NCBI GenBank assembly: GCA_003049485.1
Contig: PYST01000040.1
Coordinates: 1-64,000 of the forward strand
Direction of reading: 5' to 3'
Length of the DNA: 64,000 nucleotides
Source of the DNA: Ophioceras dolichostomum
Taxonomy: Eukaryota; Ascomycota; Sordariomycetes; Magnaporthales; Ophioceraceae
In this document: in pieces, positions 11,544 through 23,113 of the stretch
How positions within the stretch are numbered: the stretch's first letter is position 1
Layout of the letters: each line of letters begins with the position of its first letter
The notes under the pieces: model-generated
Database searches by the model: none
The model's input: only the letters and a program-made list of their open reading frames with translations
Told to the model about the DNA's origin: nothing
Translations under genes and position numbers: made by a program

Positions 11544-12143
11544 GGTTGCTTGCTGTCGGATTGCTCAATGTATTGTGTAGGGAATTCTTTGTTCGAAGTG
11601 GGGATAGGAATCAAATTGGGTGATAGCAGATGAGGGTCAGATATTCATGACGAGGACCAGCCTGGGCTCGCGTGTCGCCGTGGTCATCAACTCAAATCTT
11701 TAATACCCCCTTTTCCCGTTCGTTGCGAGCGGTGACTCAAAATCGTTTGACGCCACGGCATTAATTGGTGGGCTATCTGTCGCTCCGAATCGGCAGTGCC
11801 CCGCGAAATTGGTGCAACGGCGGGGTGCTCTTTTTTAGCCATCTTTGACCGCCTTTCCTCCTGCAGCAACCTTAGTGGGGACAGCCTAAACGAGTACAGA
11901 CTAAAGTCCCGGTCAAGCAGGAAAGACAACAATACATTCATTGACCTTTGGACTGGCTGATATAGTGCAGTCCACTCTTTTGTTCTTAGTCCCCTCTACC
12001 TATTCTCGCGTCTCATTCGTCGATTTTGTTCTAGTTCGATTGGCGTTCAAGGCCGGCGGTTCTTTCTTGCTGCTCATCTCTTGCCGTTTACTTCGTGTGT
12101 CAGTGGCTTCTCGCAAACAAAGAAAATAAGCACTCGACTCAGG
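11544..12143. promoter_or_regulatory. Divergent promoter region, THS1 / F-box gene
   Basis: Six hundred bases between two oppositely transcribed ATGs must hold both promoters and leaders. I see no clear TATA box or known fungal operator here, only T- and CT-rich blocks on the F-box side. Confidence 0.45.
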
Positions 12144-14250
12144 ATGCATGACGGAATCCCTGCGGAGGTTATCTCCCACATTCTCTACTTCATCGAGGCT
12201 GAGGAGAACCTTCGCAGTGTCCAATGCGTTTCAAGGAGACTACACAAGCTGGCAAATGAACCTTTGCTATGGCGGTACCACTGCAGGACAGACTTCAGAT
12301 TCTGGGAGGCGGACCACCAACTCGCCTGGAAACTGAGGGCGAAAGTCGCTGCCGTCGACTGGAAGCAGCTCTGGATGCTGCGTCGGTCACGCAACAAGCG
12401 CGCTGCGCGCCTTCTAGATGGGATTCTAGCCTCTCCCCTGGGCCGTGTGAGGAAGTTTGAGCAGCTCTGCCCGCTGGGCTTTGATGTGAAGGACTATCTG
12501 CTCGAGCAGTGCAACGCGGATGACTCGGTCGAGGATGTCCTCGCCAGGCGGTACTACGCCAAGGTCGCTCTTGGAAGCATTCATCGAGGCGTGGCTATCA
12601 AGGAATGGGCACGGAACCTGGACCCCGGGGATTCGAAGCCGCTAGACCGCGCTCTTGGTGGCTTCGACATGTTCATCCTACGCGGCGACGAAGGCCTCGA
12701 TCTTGACGGTGTATGGATCCCTCACACTTTTGCCGTGCCGACAAGCTGTCCCGGTCTCCAAGGCCCGACAAGGAGACTTTTGTACTGACGTAACCCAACC
12801 CAACAGATCGAGACCACCCTCGACAACTACAGTCGGCAGTTCCTAGAAGCGCATCCAGACTTTGCGGGGCTGGCCACACGCCAAAAGGCCTTGGCTCTCG
12901 TCCGATGGCTGCGCTCTCAGAACTTGGTGGGCATGGCCGATCCGGCCACCAATTATCGACACATCCGGAACGCCCTCATTGGGCACGCGCTCGCTAGCAG
13001 TGACCACCCATCGCTGCCTCTCATCTCGAGTGCAATCTTCAGCTCTATCGGGCAGCGGCTAGGTCTCCGCGCCCAGTGCTGCGCGGTCCCAAATCACGTC
13101 CACGCCACGGTGTTCGCACCATATGGTGAGACACTCGATGGTCAGCCCACCACCGCGTCCAGCGGGCCCCCAGACCATCCTAACGGGCCCCCCCTGGCTA
13201 CCTACAGCCTGCCCCTGGATACCATGCATCTCGACCCGTACGAAAAGGACGAGGAAGTGCCCGTCGAGCAGATTCGTCAGAGACTCGCCCAGGAAGGCCG
13301 TCCTTGGGACAACTCCTATTTAGGCGCCTCGCCCACATCGCTGCTCGTTGTGCGCACTGCGCATAACATCCGCGCCACGCATAACTTCTTCATCCAGGCA
13401 CCCAACATGGTGGACGCTGGCGCCCTCGGCGGGGACCCAGACCACAACATGGAATCGCTCGTCTACGCCACGTTCTGGGTGCGGGGGCTGCTCCTCCCCG
13501 TGCGTCGCGTAGAGTGGGGACAGAACCTGTCGTCTCTCCTGGGCAGCTTCCACGGCACGTTTCCCGAGGACATCTGGCTGGTCCGCCGGCATCTTATCTC
13601 TCTGTACGATATCCACATCGCGGATCGCTTCCGCCGTGGCGTGTACGACGACCCCAACTCGTCGATGATTTGGGAGAACTTGCATATGGCCGTCCGAGAG
13701 ACCGAGGAACGCGACGTGCGGATGCCCCCCGTCGCCAGGCGCGACACGCAGCAGATCCGCGACAATGTGACGCTCCGCGTCGGCGACGTCATCACCCACA
13801 AGCGTTACGGATACTACGGCGTCATCACCGGCTGGACCAACGACGGCCACAGAGGCGAGCTGCCTCACATGTGGGACGCCATCAACGGACGCCACGGACA
13901 CCGGAACAACGACAACGACCTTGACGAACGATCATCCTACGCGTTGGAGAGTCCGATGCTCTACACCTGTCTGTGAGTGTCCCCCCNGATTTGCTGTTCA
14001 TTTTTGCCACACCCGTTCTCGTATCCGATTCCGAAGAGAGAGTTACTCACGCAGTGGGACCTTGTTTGAACACTTTAGAAAAGCCAAGAAGAGCAGGTTG
14101 GTACTTCTGCCGGAGAGCCTCGCGCTCGTCAAGGATCCTGGCCTCGTCAGCGAAGAGCTGAAGGAGGCTGCTGGGAAGTACTTCAAGCGGTTCGATCGGG
14201 ATACCTGCACGTTCGTATCAAACATCAAGGAGTTTTTCCCTGACGACTAA
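12144..14250 (+). CDS. FBXO21-type F-box protein (F-box, transglutaminase-like core 2, YccV/HspQ domain)
   Basis: Three exons (12144-12710, 12807-13972, 14055-14250) join in phase to 642 residues. The first 50 residues are an F-box: IPAEVISHILYFIEAEENL, then VSRRLHKLANEPLLWRYHC. The middle resembles the SirB1/transglutaminase-like core 2 domain, with GGFDMFILRGDEG, QKALALVRWLRSQNLVG, then SSIGQRLGLRAQCCAVPNH. The C-terminus is a YccV/HspQ-like domain: VGDVITHKRYGYYGVITGW, with its end split off into exon 3 (LVLLPESLALV to KEFFPDD). This order of domains is that of human FBXO21, an SCF substrate receptor, so a role as a ubiquitin-ligase adaptor is inferred; targets in fungi are unknown. Intron 2 contains an unresolved base (N at 13987), which does not disturb the coding sequence. 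Confidence 0.87.
13987..13987. other. Unresolved base (N)
   Basis: A single N follows a run of C inside intron 2 of the F-box gene. A homopolymer length problem is likely; coding sequence is unaffected. Confidence 0.95.
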
Positions 14251-15022
14251 ACCGAATCAGAGGGAAAATACCGCACAGTTTCAATGGCTTTGGCGCTTTG
14301 GTCGATGTTTTCTGTCCTTCCTTTTTTTTTCCTATTTTTTTCTTCTTTAGCTTCTTCTACTTACAACTAATGACGCTCTGGTTTTTATCCGTTTATACCC
14401 CACCTGATTGCGGACTACCCGCTGGATCAGAATGCATATGTCGATCTAGGTAGTAAATTTAACTACTGCTTTTTTTTTATTGCTTTGGAGATTTTTTAAG
14501 CAGTTCATAGCCCACATCTGTCTAATTTGCCACGCGGTTTCTCGCTGGTTTGTACGATACGGCCTGAAAGATACAGGAGAGGTCACGGGAAGGTATAGTA
14601 AAGGCTACGGGAAGACATAGTAGTAAAGGCTGCGGGGAGATCCAGTAAAGGTTACGGGCGTAGAGAGGTCGCAGGGTGTAGCACGGGCAAGTTTTGACCA
14701 CGCGGAAGTGATCGAAAGGGGTGGCTCAGCGCAATGAAGACCTACGGGTAGTGGTATCCGTAGGTATTCTAGGCAGGCAGGTACTAGTAGGCATACCAGG
14801 TACAGTGCTTCGGTGAGAATCTCCGCTCTAGTTATTGTTGCGCTACCTTTACGCGCTGCACGTTACCAAAACCCAAGGAGACCATAATATGAGAACACGA
14901 GCAAACCGTACAAGAATGGAAGGGAAGGGAAAACCTACATACAATAATAGTACGTGAGGGAAATTCAAGAAGAAGAGAAACCTGACCCAGCATTATATTC
15001 ATAGCAAAGCTACCCTCCTCCC
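14251..15022. other. Convergent intergenic region with a short tandem repeat
   Basis: Separates the F-box gene and RBD2 3' ends. It contains T-rich runs near 14325-14345 and 14470-14480, an imperfect tandem repeat at about 14588-14665 (listed separately), and TAGGTA/GGTACT-type motifs near 14755-14805. No gene is supported. Confidence 0.45.
14588..14665 (+). repeat. Imperfect tandem repeat, about 22-26 bp units
   Basis: Three diverged copies of a unit around AGTAAAGGYTRCGGG follow each other, with variable spacers of the kind gaYatagt. They lie downstream of the F-box gene stop codon and may fall in its 3' UTR. Confidence 0.6.
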
Positions 15023-16302
15023 TCAAGGCCCGAGGCGTTGCGTCGAGCCCACGAGGCCTATGGCCGGCCCTGCCCCCGAACCGCTGCTGTTGCTCGTGGG
15101 CAGCACGCCGAACCGTCCGTACGTCTTCTGGTCGACGCTGACGTAATGCGGCAGCCTGCCCAGGAGGTTGAGCCGCCCTTCGATCCACCGGAGGGCCTTT
15201 TCTGGAGGCGCTAGCCACTTGAGATAGCCTAGTCCGTCTGTCGGAGAAAAAAAGAGAGAGATAGAGAGGTCAGTCGGGCGGGCTCATCAGCCATACAGGG
15301 AAGGTGGAGGAGGAGTGACGTACAGGCATAGCCGACAGCCAGGCCGCAGAGATGGCCCACTAAGCTGGCGCTCGGCACCAGGGCCGATATGACCAGCGCG
15401 AGTGCTAGCGGCGTGGTCCATGTTGGGACGTGATGCGTGGCGATGACGAGGTACGGGTTTGCCTTGTATGTCCTGATAGCTTCCAAGCCCAGGAGGAGGA
15501 ACACCCAGATACTGTAGGTTCGGAGGGCAGACGACTCGTTAGTGACTATCTTCGAACTCTGATAAAATTTGCCATGCTTGAGAACATGATCCTGGCTGGC
15601 ATATAGTGCGCTCATACCTAGCTCCCATAACCGGGTGGTTTGCGCGATATACCCACTTCTCTAGCAAGACGTAGAGGACCGCGGGGAACGTAGCGAACGC
15701 TAGAGATGCCGACGAGGGGTCAGAGAGTAAGCATAACCGAATCTAATCCAGGACTCTTCCTAGTCTCCCTATTTCGCTCTCTCTCTCTCTCTACCACCCA
15801 GGTGGCCACAATATCGAATCGTATTTTGTTGTGGTAGACTTACGTCCGAAAAATAGCGCAGCCGAGGTAAGGGTTCCGTGCTCCGACTCGAAGCGTTCAA
15901 GAAGGGGCGTAATGGCGAGTACGTTCATGACCGCGTGGAAGAGGTTCAGATGTATAAAGGCGAATGTGTTGGTTCGGTATACTATTTGCGAAGAAAAAGA
16001 AGATGAAGCAGATGTGCATGGTGAATATCAGCATCTCGGCAACCTAACAACCATGGGGAGGGAACAGCAGAAGAGCAGCGCATGGAGAATTAGTAGTGCC
16101 AATATTCCAGAAAGAACTGACACGAAGATAAACTAAGCTTTGCGGGAACCAGCGAGCCCCAAGCCTTGACGTCCCACACGCTCTGCAGGCTCGTCACCCA
16201 AGCGACGGCTATAATGACCGCCACTGCCCGCGTGAACAGCGGCAGCCGGAAGACATAGGACCGGGCGCGCTGGGTGCTGAACCCGGTGATGGTGGGCGGC
16301 AT
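15023..16302 (-). CDS. RBD2: Rhomboid-family intramembrane serine protease Rbd2
   Basis: Five exons on the minus strand (16302-16122, 15981-15844, 15699-15618, 15511-15324, 15237-15023) join in phase to 267 residues, matching the Rbd2 family in length and motif order. Visible motifs are LQSVWDVKAWGSLVP in the first loop, YRTNTFAFIHLNLFHAVMN (membrane helix 2 with its HxxxN-type residues), the catalytic serine motif GASIWVFLLLG across the exon 3/4 junction, the catalytic histidine in GHLCGLAVGYAYG, and the family C-terminal motif LPHYVSVDQKTYGR. Rbd2 is a Golgi protease; in fission yeast and Aspergillus it takes part in cleavage of the SREBP transcription factor during sterol or oxygen shortage. 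That role here is inference. Exon 1 ends at a less common gtcagt donor, chosen because it restores both phase and the family spacing; gtttat at 16133 is an in-phase alternative. Confidence 0.9.
15776..15793 (+). repeat. (CT)n microsatellite in an RBD2 intron
   Basis: About nine CT dinucleotides lie inside RBD2 intron 2 (15700-15843). On the coding strand the tract is GA-rich, so it is not the polypyrimidine tract of the acceptor. Confidence 0.75.
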
Positions 16303-17739
16303 CGTAAGTGGCACGACCCTGCCCCCGACGATTCGAAAGGAGCGTGACGAATTTATCGCCGCCTGTATTCGAAGCGGACGGGACACGGGGCCCGGTCTTG
16401 CTGGAGAAAACCCCTCTCGGCTCGACGGTTTCAAGGCTTCCTCTCAACTAACACGTATGCAGTTAGGGACTGCGTGCATATGGCTGTAGTATATCTCTCT
16501 CAAAGCTTTCCACAGCAAAGGACGGTTCGTATCCCACCGAAGCCTTGTTGTATCAGACGGAATTTTCGATGTCGTGAATGAAGGAATTGGGACGTCTAGC
16601 TCATGATAAGTCGTCCCGTCGGTCGGGAGTCGTCGTCGGGATCGAAGGCCGAAAGTGTCGTCGGTCGTGTCGTGTCGCGGGGTCTGGGACTCGCTCGTCG
16701 ATGCGTTGTGACCCAGGGGTTCTAGAAGAAAAATAAGGGGTGTCGGGATGATGACGTCCAACCGCCCATACCGATGCGGCCTCCGCGGACACACACCAAA
16801 CGCGAAAAATTGGTGGAAAGAGAGAAGACGGAGTTCTCCGACGAAAATGAAAGAAAAGTATATGAAATTTGACGCGAAATATGAGCAGGAAAGGAGTTAG
16901 CGCCAACCTCGCACCTACCCGTTGCGACCGCTCACTAGGTAGCCGACCCTACTCATGAGGAGCGTTTGGAGTCACTAATATCCATTATCAATGCGCCCAA
17001 ACCGTTAGTTCCGTCCGATCTGTCTTTTTTGCCCTGATTTTACCCCAGATCCGCTTATCTGGCATTTTCGATAAGATCGCCAATTGCTTATCTCCTTATC
17101 GGTCTGGGCACCAATGTGATGGAGGAACGTGTTCCCTTATGTGCGCGTATTGCATATCAGGTACGGAACCACAGCGCCAATAAGAATACCTGTTTACAAT
17201 TGCCGATTGAGGCTGGCTCGGAGCCCTCCAGTCGAGGCAGATAGGCCACATCAGTGCCAGTGGTGCACGGTAATCAGCGGTACACGTGAGGCTGTACAGA
17301 CTGGCGGCCATTCCCGGCACGAACCAAGGGGGCATCAGGGGCAACTGCTTCGAATTTGCTTCTACTTCCACCGTGCTTCGTCGACTGCTCCTTCTGTCTC
17401 TTCCCTCCATCATACACGCGACTTGAGGCGCCTTGCTGCTGCGCGCGAACGGTCGGGCGCTCGCTCCCAGCTTTTCTCGAATCGAAGCCTCCCGCCGTCT
17501 TTCTTCGCCCTCCCTGCTTGAGAATTTCCTCCCTCCCCTCCTCTACACACCTCTTAGAAATCGACAAGCTAGCTGATTAATCACTTTGTCGGATATACTC
17601 TCTGCTCCCCTCACCGCCAGTGCCAATCATGTAATTCCATTTCGTTGCCGCCAGGAGAGAAAAAAAAAACGAAAAAAAGGAAGAAACAAAAGAAAATGAT
17701 GTCATGTCTAAATAAATGAATCTAGCAACGCCCTCCTCC
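16303..17739. promoter_or_regulatory. RBD2 promoter region and aconitase 3' flank
   Basis: About 1.4 kb between the RBD2 start and the aconitase stop, both minus strand. No gene is supportable. A cluster of four GATA core sites lies at 17054-17100 (listed separately). A poly-A/purine stretch near 17657-17695 sits directly downstream of the aconitase stop and probably belongs to its 3' UTR. Confidence 0.5.
17054..17100. promoter_or_regulatory. Cluster of four GATA-factor core sites
   Basis: CTTATC occurs at about 17054-17059, 17087-17092 and 17095-17100, and GATAAG at about 17070-17075, so four (A/T)GATA cores fall in 47 bp. Fungal GATA factors (nitrogen, iron and light regulators) bind such paired sites. 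The cluster is about 750 bp upstream of the RBD2 ATG and could act on it. This is motif-based inference. Confidence 0.35.
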
Positions 17740-20700
17740 TTAAGCCTTGTTCTTCTTGGCCATGGTGTTCAGCGCACTGCCGTTCTTGAACCACTCGATC
17801 TGGCCCTCGTTGAATGTGTGCGAAAGCTTGATGTCGAACGCCTTGCTGCCGTCCTTGGGGTGCACCCTCATGGTCAGGGGCTGGCCAACGGCGAGCTCGG
17901 TGGCCAGGATATCAACCTGTTTGCGTGTGGAGTTTTTATGTTAGTCATAATGCGGAGATCCACGGTAGCCCCATTGAAATCCAACAAAAGAGAAGAAACG
18001 CACCTTGTCTTCGGGCTTGACCTTGTCGTAGTCAGCAGGGTCGGAGAAGGTCAGGGGCAGCATGCCCTGCTTCTTCAGGTTGGTCTCGTGGATACGGGCA
18101 AAGCTGCGAGTGATAATGGCCAGACCACCCAGGTGGCGGGGCTCCAGGGCGGCGTGCTCGCGGGACGAGCCCTCGCCGTAGTTCCAGTCGCCGATGACGA
18201 CCCACTTGATGCCGTTCTTCTTGTAATCACGGGCGACAGCGGGCACAGCGTCGAACTCGCCGGTCAGCATGTTCTTGACCTTGTTGGCCTCTCCGTTGGC
18301 AGCGTTGGTGGCACCGATCAGCATGTTGTTGGAGATGTTGTCCAGGTGGCCGCGGTACTTGAGCCAGGGGCCGGCCATGGAGATGTGGTCGGTCGTGGTC
18401 TTGCCCTGGGCCTTGATCAGGATGGGGATGTCGAGCACGTCCTTCCCGTCCCAAGCCTCGAAGGGGCTAAGAACCTGGAGACGGTCAGAGGAGGGCGAGA
18501 CGACCACGTTCACCGAGGCACGGTCCTTAGGAGGGGCCTGGTAAGTGTCCTGGCCGGGATCGTAGCCGCGCTGGGGCAGGCCATCTCCCGAAGGCGGCTT
18601 CAGCAGGAACTCCTTGCCGTCGGCGCCCGTGAGCTTGTCCGTCAGGGGGTTGAAGTGCAGCGAGCCGGCGATGGTCATGGCGACTGTCAGGTCTGGCGAC
18701 GTGACGAACGAGTGCGTGGCCGGGTTTCCGTCGTTGCGTCCCGTGAAGTTGCGGTTGTAGGAAGAGACGATCGAGTTCGCCTCACCCTTCTTGACGTCTT
18801 GGCGATCCCACTGGCCTACGAGGATGTTAGCAGCTATAGCAGCAATTAAAGGCGAACGCGCCGATAGTCAAGGAGACAAGGAAAAGAAGAACTGACCAAT
18901 GCATGGTCCACACGAGTTCGACAAGACAACGCCGCCGTATTCCTCAAAGGTTTGAAGCTGGCCGTCCCTCTCGATGGTGGCGCGAATCTGCTCCGAGCCG
19001 GGGGAGACGAAGAACTGAGACTTGGCCTTGAGGCCGTGATCCATGGCGTCGCGGGCAATGCTGGCAGCACGGCTCATGTCCTCGTACGACGAGTTGGTGC
19101 ACGAGCCGATGAGGCCAACCTTGAGCTCCTCAGGCCAGCCGTTGGCCTTGACGGCCTCGCTGAACTTGGAGATGGGTGTGGCCAGATCCGGAGTGAAAGG
19201 TCCGTTAATGTGGGGCTCGAGCTCGGTAAGGTTGATCTCGATAAGCTGGTCGTACTCGGCGCCCTCGTCGGCCTGGAGCTCCTTGGAGTAGGAGCGGGCG
19301 AAGTCGGCGATCTCCTTGCGCTTGGTAGCCACGAGGTAGTCGTACTGGCGGTCGCTGAAGGGGAAGACGGAGGTGGTCGCGCCGATCTCAGCACCTAGAA
19401 TGGGGCATTGGAATTAGCAACGAGTGACGTCATCCTTGACAGAAATGGAATGAAGGGCCTTACCCATGTTGCAAATCGAACCGCAGCCGGTCGCAGAAAT
19501 GCTGTCAACGCCAGGGCCTGTGAGATCCGTTAGCAAAACTTTCATAACGCAAAAATCAAGAAGTAGGTCGCAAGGGCCGGTCCGTGGGAACAGAGAGGGT
19601 ACATGGGAGGGGAGGGGACGGTATGTAGGAGTGGGAGGTATATGAGACGGAGAGCAAGACGAAAGCGCACGAACCGAAATACTCGACGATCTGGTGGAAT
19701 CCTACAGTCAGTCTCAAACTTCAGGTGCACATAATTCAGGGCATTCGTAAAGGAGAAGAGGAATAAGAGGGGGAAATCAGTGGCTACTAACCGCGCCGGT
19801 GCCGCCCTTCACTGTCAAGATGCCAGCAAGCTTCAAGATCACGTCTACCCAAAGGAGAAGTAGTTAGCGGATGTTCCTGCAAAACGAGAGCAGGGGTGAA
19901 GCTTACCCTTCGGCGAGGTCCAGCCGGACAGCTGGCCGGTCAGCTTGACACCGATGTACTTGGGCGCCTTCAGCTCCCACGGCAGGCCAGCCATGACATC
20001 GACAGCATCGGCACCGCCGACACCAATGCAAGCAGCTCCCAATCCACCACCGTTTGGCGTGTGCGAGTCTGTCATGTTGATTGTTAGCATCGTTCGACAC
20101 GCTCGAAGAGTGGAGAACGGGGGATATGGGGTCAGTGCTCCGTGGTCAGGGGTCAATGGAAAGGGGCCTCTTTACCAGTTCCGATTAATAGAAGGCCGGG
20201 GTAGGCGTAGTTCTCGAGGAGAATCTGGTGGATGATTCCAGAACCAGGCCTCCAGAAACCGAGGTTGTACTTGGCGCAAGCCGAGGCGAGGAAGTCGTAG
20301 ACCTCCTTGTTGATGCTCACAGCGCGGGCGAGATCCTTGGGACCACCCTTCTGGGCCTCGATCAGATGGTCGCAGTGGACGGTGGCGGGGTTCGCGACGG
20401 AGGGCATGCCCGCCGACATGAACTGGAGGATAGCCATCTGCGCGGTGGCGTCCTGGCAGGCGACGCGATCCGGCCGCAGCTTGAGGTACGACACGCCACG
20501 CTCGATGTCCTGGCCGTGAGGGTCGTCGATGTGGCCGTACAGAATCTTCTCGGCGAAGGTCAGGGGCCTGTTGAGGCGGCTGCGAACGATCGCCAGGTTC
20601 TCGGACATCTTCTTGTAATTGATGAAGTTGCCCTCTTCCCAGTTGTTCTGCTTGACCTGTTGTTGGTGGTGATTTTGCCGCACAGCGCGGCATTTTCTAG

Positions 20701-20912
20701 TCAGCCAGCTGTCTTCAAAAGCCTCAAGCTTCTCCGGCCGTCGATGAATCGCGAGCAGATAAGAACTAGGAGCTGGAATTGGGGCCAGAGCTGTAGCATA
20801 ACCATACCTTCTTATCCAAAAAGCTATCAGAGACTGTGGCCATCCGCCTCATGCCCATGGCGGCGACGCGGCCCCGGGCCATCGTGCCCAGCAGCTGACG
20901 AGAAGCCAACAT
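17740..20912 (-). CDS. ACO1: Aconitate hydratase, mitochondrial
   Basis: Interconverts citrate and isocitrate in the TCA cycle. Nine exons (20912-20808, 20656-20176, 20068-19907, 19844-19792, 19690-19675, 19517-19464, 19394-18897, 18815-18004, 17916-17740) join in phase to 785 residues, the usual length. The first 25-30 residues are an Arg-rich amphipathic presequence (MLASRQLLGTMARGRVAA). The [4Fe-4S] cysteines are seen in LIGSCTNSSYEDM and NSCGPCIGQWDR, and active-site residues in DSHTPNGGGLG, TTTDHISMAGPW and NYGEGSSREHAALEPRHLGG. Exon 5 is only 16 nt (IVEYF plus one base) yet is needed to keep GGTGAIVEYFGPGVDS. Introns are concentrated in the 5' half. The promoter lies to the right, in the 1.7 kb shared with the BUD20-type gene. 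Confidence 0.97.
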
Positions 20913-22635
20913 GATGGGCGGGGAGCAGCGACTGTGTCGCGATCAATTGGAGTGGAGATTGAGAAGAAACGACACAAGGGAAAGTCCTCCGCAACTGAGG
21001 ACAGAAACTCGCTCTTGAGTTTCACACGAATTGGTACGCCCGCGAGAAAAGGTTTGATCTTTTGGGAGGAGAGTGAGAGGAGAGCCGGCTGAGCGAAAAA
21101 TCAACAGGTGGAGAGGTTTTGTAGATTTGTTCGAAGCTGCCGGTTTGCAGAGCGTTCGGCTATGACGATGGGGGAATGGCGGGCCAACGGACGAATCAGA
21201 CATTCCCGATTATTCCTTACCACATGGATTTTGCTGCCGTCACAGGGATGCTTGCCCAAGCTTTTTTCTCCGGACCCCTGTCGTGAAAAGCCCCCGTTTG
21301 TTGCATCCGTGGCAACATCGACTTCAGTCGTCTCAACGCAATGGTGGAAGACGATGTTGACGTGCGAATGATCGCGTGCCCATTTCCAATTGGGCAATTA
21401 GGCCAATTCGAGTATCCGATCCGGTCCCGGGACCGCTCGGCTCCGGTTGCACGTCGAGATATCTCCTCGCATTTACGTTGTAGCTTGTACAGTCCCCTTC
21501 CACCGTCCACTATGCACATATCCGCTTACAAGGACCTCTGACCTGCCTCGGCAATGCTGAAGACATGCATGCAATTGCATTTGCTCGAAAAGACTTCTGC
21601 AGCCGCCGGGCCTTGCCAAATCTCGGTTCACAACTGAGTGACAAAACGAATCACTCCGCTTTGTTGAGGCGCTGCTATTGTGGTTGGCAGTTGGTGATCA
21701 CAGCGTCTGGTCGCGTGGGGTTGTTTGACCCCCGCGCCGCAGCTTGTGCAGGACTGTCAGCGGCTGCGAGAGGCGCTGACAACTCGCCGTCATATTTCTG
21801 AAAGGTCACAATCGAAACGAGCTGGGTGTTCTCGCACCCCTTAAATGTGGCCATGGCAGACAAGTCGAGCTTGTCTTAGAGTTATCGTCAGGATGAACAG
21901 AGACAGGAATCGGGTCACAAATATTTCACTCGTTAGTTGCATGGAGCATGGCAGCCACGCTACGGCGAAAGAAAAAAAATCTTTCGGACCTGGAGACTGG
22001 CAAAGTCTCGTGGGCGGCCGGACGGCGGCTCCGCAGCGGCCCATGTTAAATACCTCGGCGGAGTGGGCTCGGCCTCGCTGATGCCTCGGAAAACGAGGAG
22101 TTAAGGTATCTGCGAACGGAGATCTGGAGGTTCCATAAAAAGGGCTAAAAAAGGCAGCTTCCCTTCCATCTGACTTGAAAGTCGCCTCGGTTGTGAGGGA
22201 TTGCTTCAATTCAGTGATTGATTCTGAAGTTGAATACAATTTGTTTGGTTTGTTGGTCTTAAGGTTCTTTCAAGTCTCTGTTTCTTGTTTCTACATTGGG
22301 TGTTGTTCCTCACTGCCTGGGTTGGGGTTCATGCAAGCCCCCGAAGGTTCGAAGCTTCCATGCTCAGTGCCTGGAGCTCTGGGAGCTAGCCTGGAGCTGT
22401 CGGTTGAATGGGTGCCCCTCCAAGGCTGAAATTTTTTTTTGGAGAAAAAAAAATCGCCCCAGCTAGCTGCAAGTGCGCATGCAATTTGATTTTTTTTTCT
22501 CACCACCTGCAGCCTGGTCAAGCATCAACAGTCCCACTCTGTCGCCTTTGCTCTTCGTCCTTGAATGTCTGCTACCAGAAAACACATCTCTCTCATCGGC
22601 ATCCGAGATACCGACTACTGCACAGAACATTCAAG
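20913..22635. promoter_or_regulatory. Divergent promoter region, ACO1 / BUD20-type gene
   Basis: About 1.7 kb with no supportable gene. CATAAAAAG at about 22134 could be a TATA element for the plus-strand gene, which would then have a leader of about 450 nt. An exact 8-bp inverted repeat (TGTCAGCG / CGCTGACA) lies at 21755-21781. A-rich and T-rich runs occur near 21970, 22435 and 22490. Confidence 0.4.
21755..21781. repeat. Short inverted repeat
   Basis: TGTCAGCG at 21755-21762 is the exact reverse complement of CGCTGACA at 21774-21781, with an 11-base loop. It lies in the divergent ACO1 promoter region. It may be a hairpin or a spaced dyad for a dimeric regulator. Confidence 0.5.
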
Positions 22636-23113
22636 ATGGGTGTTCCAAACAAACGTACCATTACGAAAACAAGGCGGAAGACAAGGTACTTTCAATATCT
22701 GAACGATCTGTCTCATCGTTGGTACGGACTAACGAGGTACCTTTCATTAGGGATCTGGATCAAATAAAGGAGGACTTGCTATCACCCAAGCACCTGGCCC
22801 AATGGAAGGAAACCAAGGCAGCCGAAGACTTGCCCGGGCTCGGGAGGCATTACTGCACCGAGTGCGCCAAGTGGTTTGAGACGGAGCACAGTCTAGTTGA
22901 GCACAGGAAGGGCAAGCCCCATAGGAGACGGTACGTTCACCCTGTCCCTTGCCCCTTCATCACAGTCAGTGGCTTATCGTTGTTTACTCCAGAGTTAAGC
23001 AGCTTCAAGAAGAACCATACACCCAGAAGGAAGCCGAGGCAGCCATCGGTTTAGGGACGGACAATAAGGGACCACTACCTGCCGCGATAGACGATGTCGC
23101 CATGTCGTCCTAA
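22636..23113 (+). CDS. BUD20: Bud20/ZNF593-type C2H2 zinc finger protein
   Basis: Three exons (22636-22685, 22751-22930, 22993-23113) join in phase to 116 residues. The first is basic (MGVPNKRTITKTRRKTR). The second encodes a linker and a single C2H2 finger, YCTECAKWFETEHSLVEHRKGKPH, where Cys-x2-Cys and the spaced His residues are seen, followed by RRR. The third encodes an acidic helical tail (QLQEEPYTQKEAEAAIG) ending in MSS. This matches yeast Bud20 and metazoan ZNF593: small nuclear/cytoplasmic shuttling proteins that travel with pre-60S ribosomal subunits and help their export. The role is taken from the family. The long leader before the ATG has larger overlapping reading frames that lack any motif. 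Confidence 0.88.

Noticed and set aside
17716..18849. 377-codon plus-strand reading frame
   Set aside because: It lies antisense to aconitase exons and arises from their strong GC third-position bias. The sense strand encodes clear aconitase motifs.
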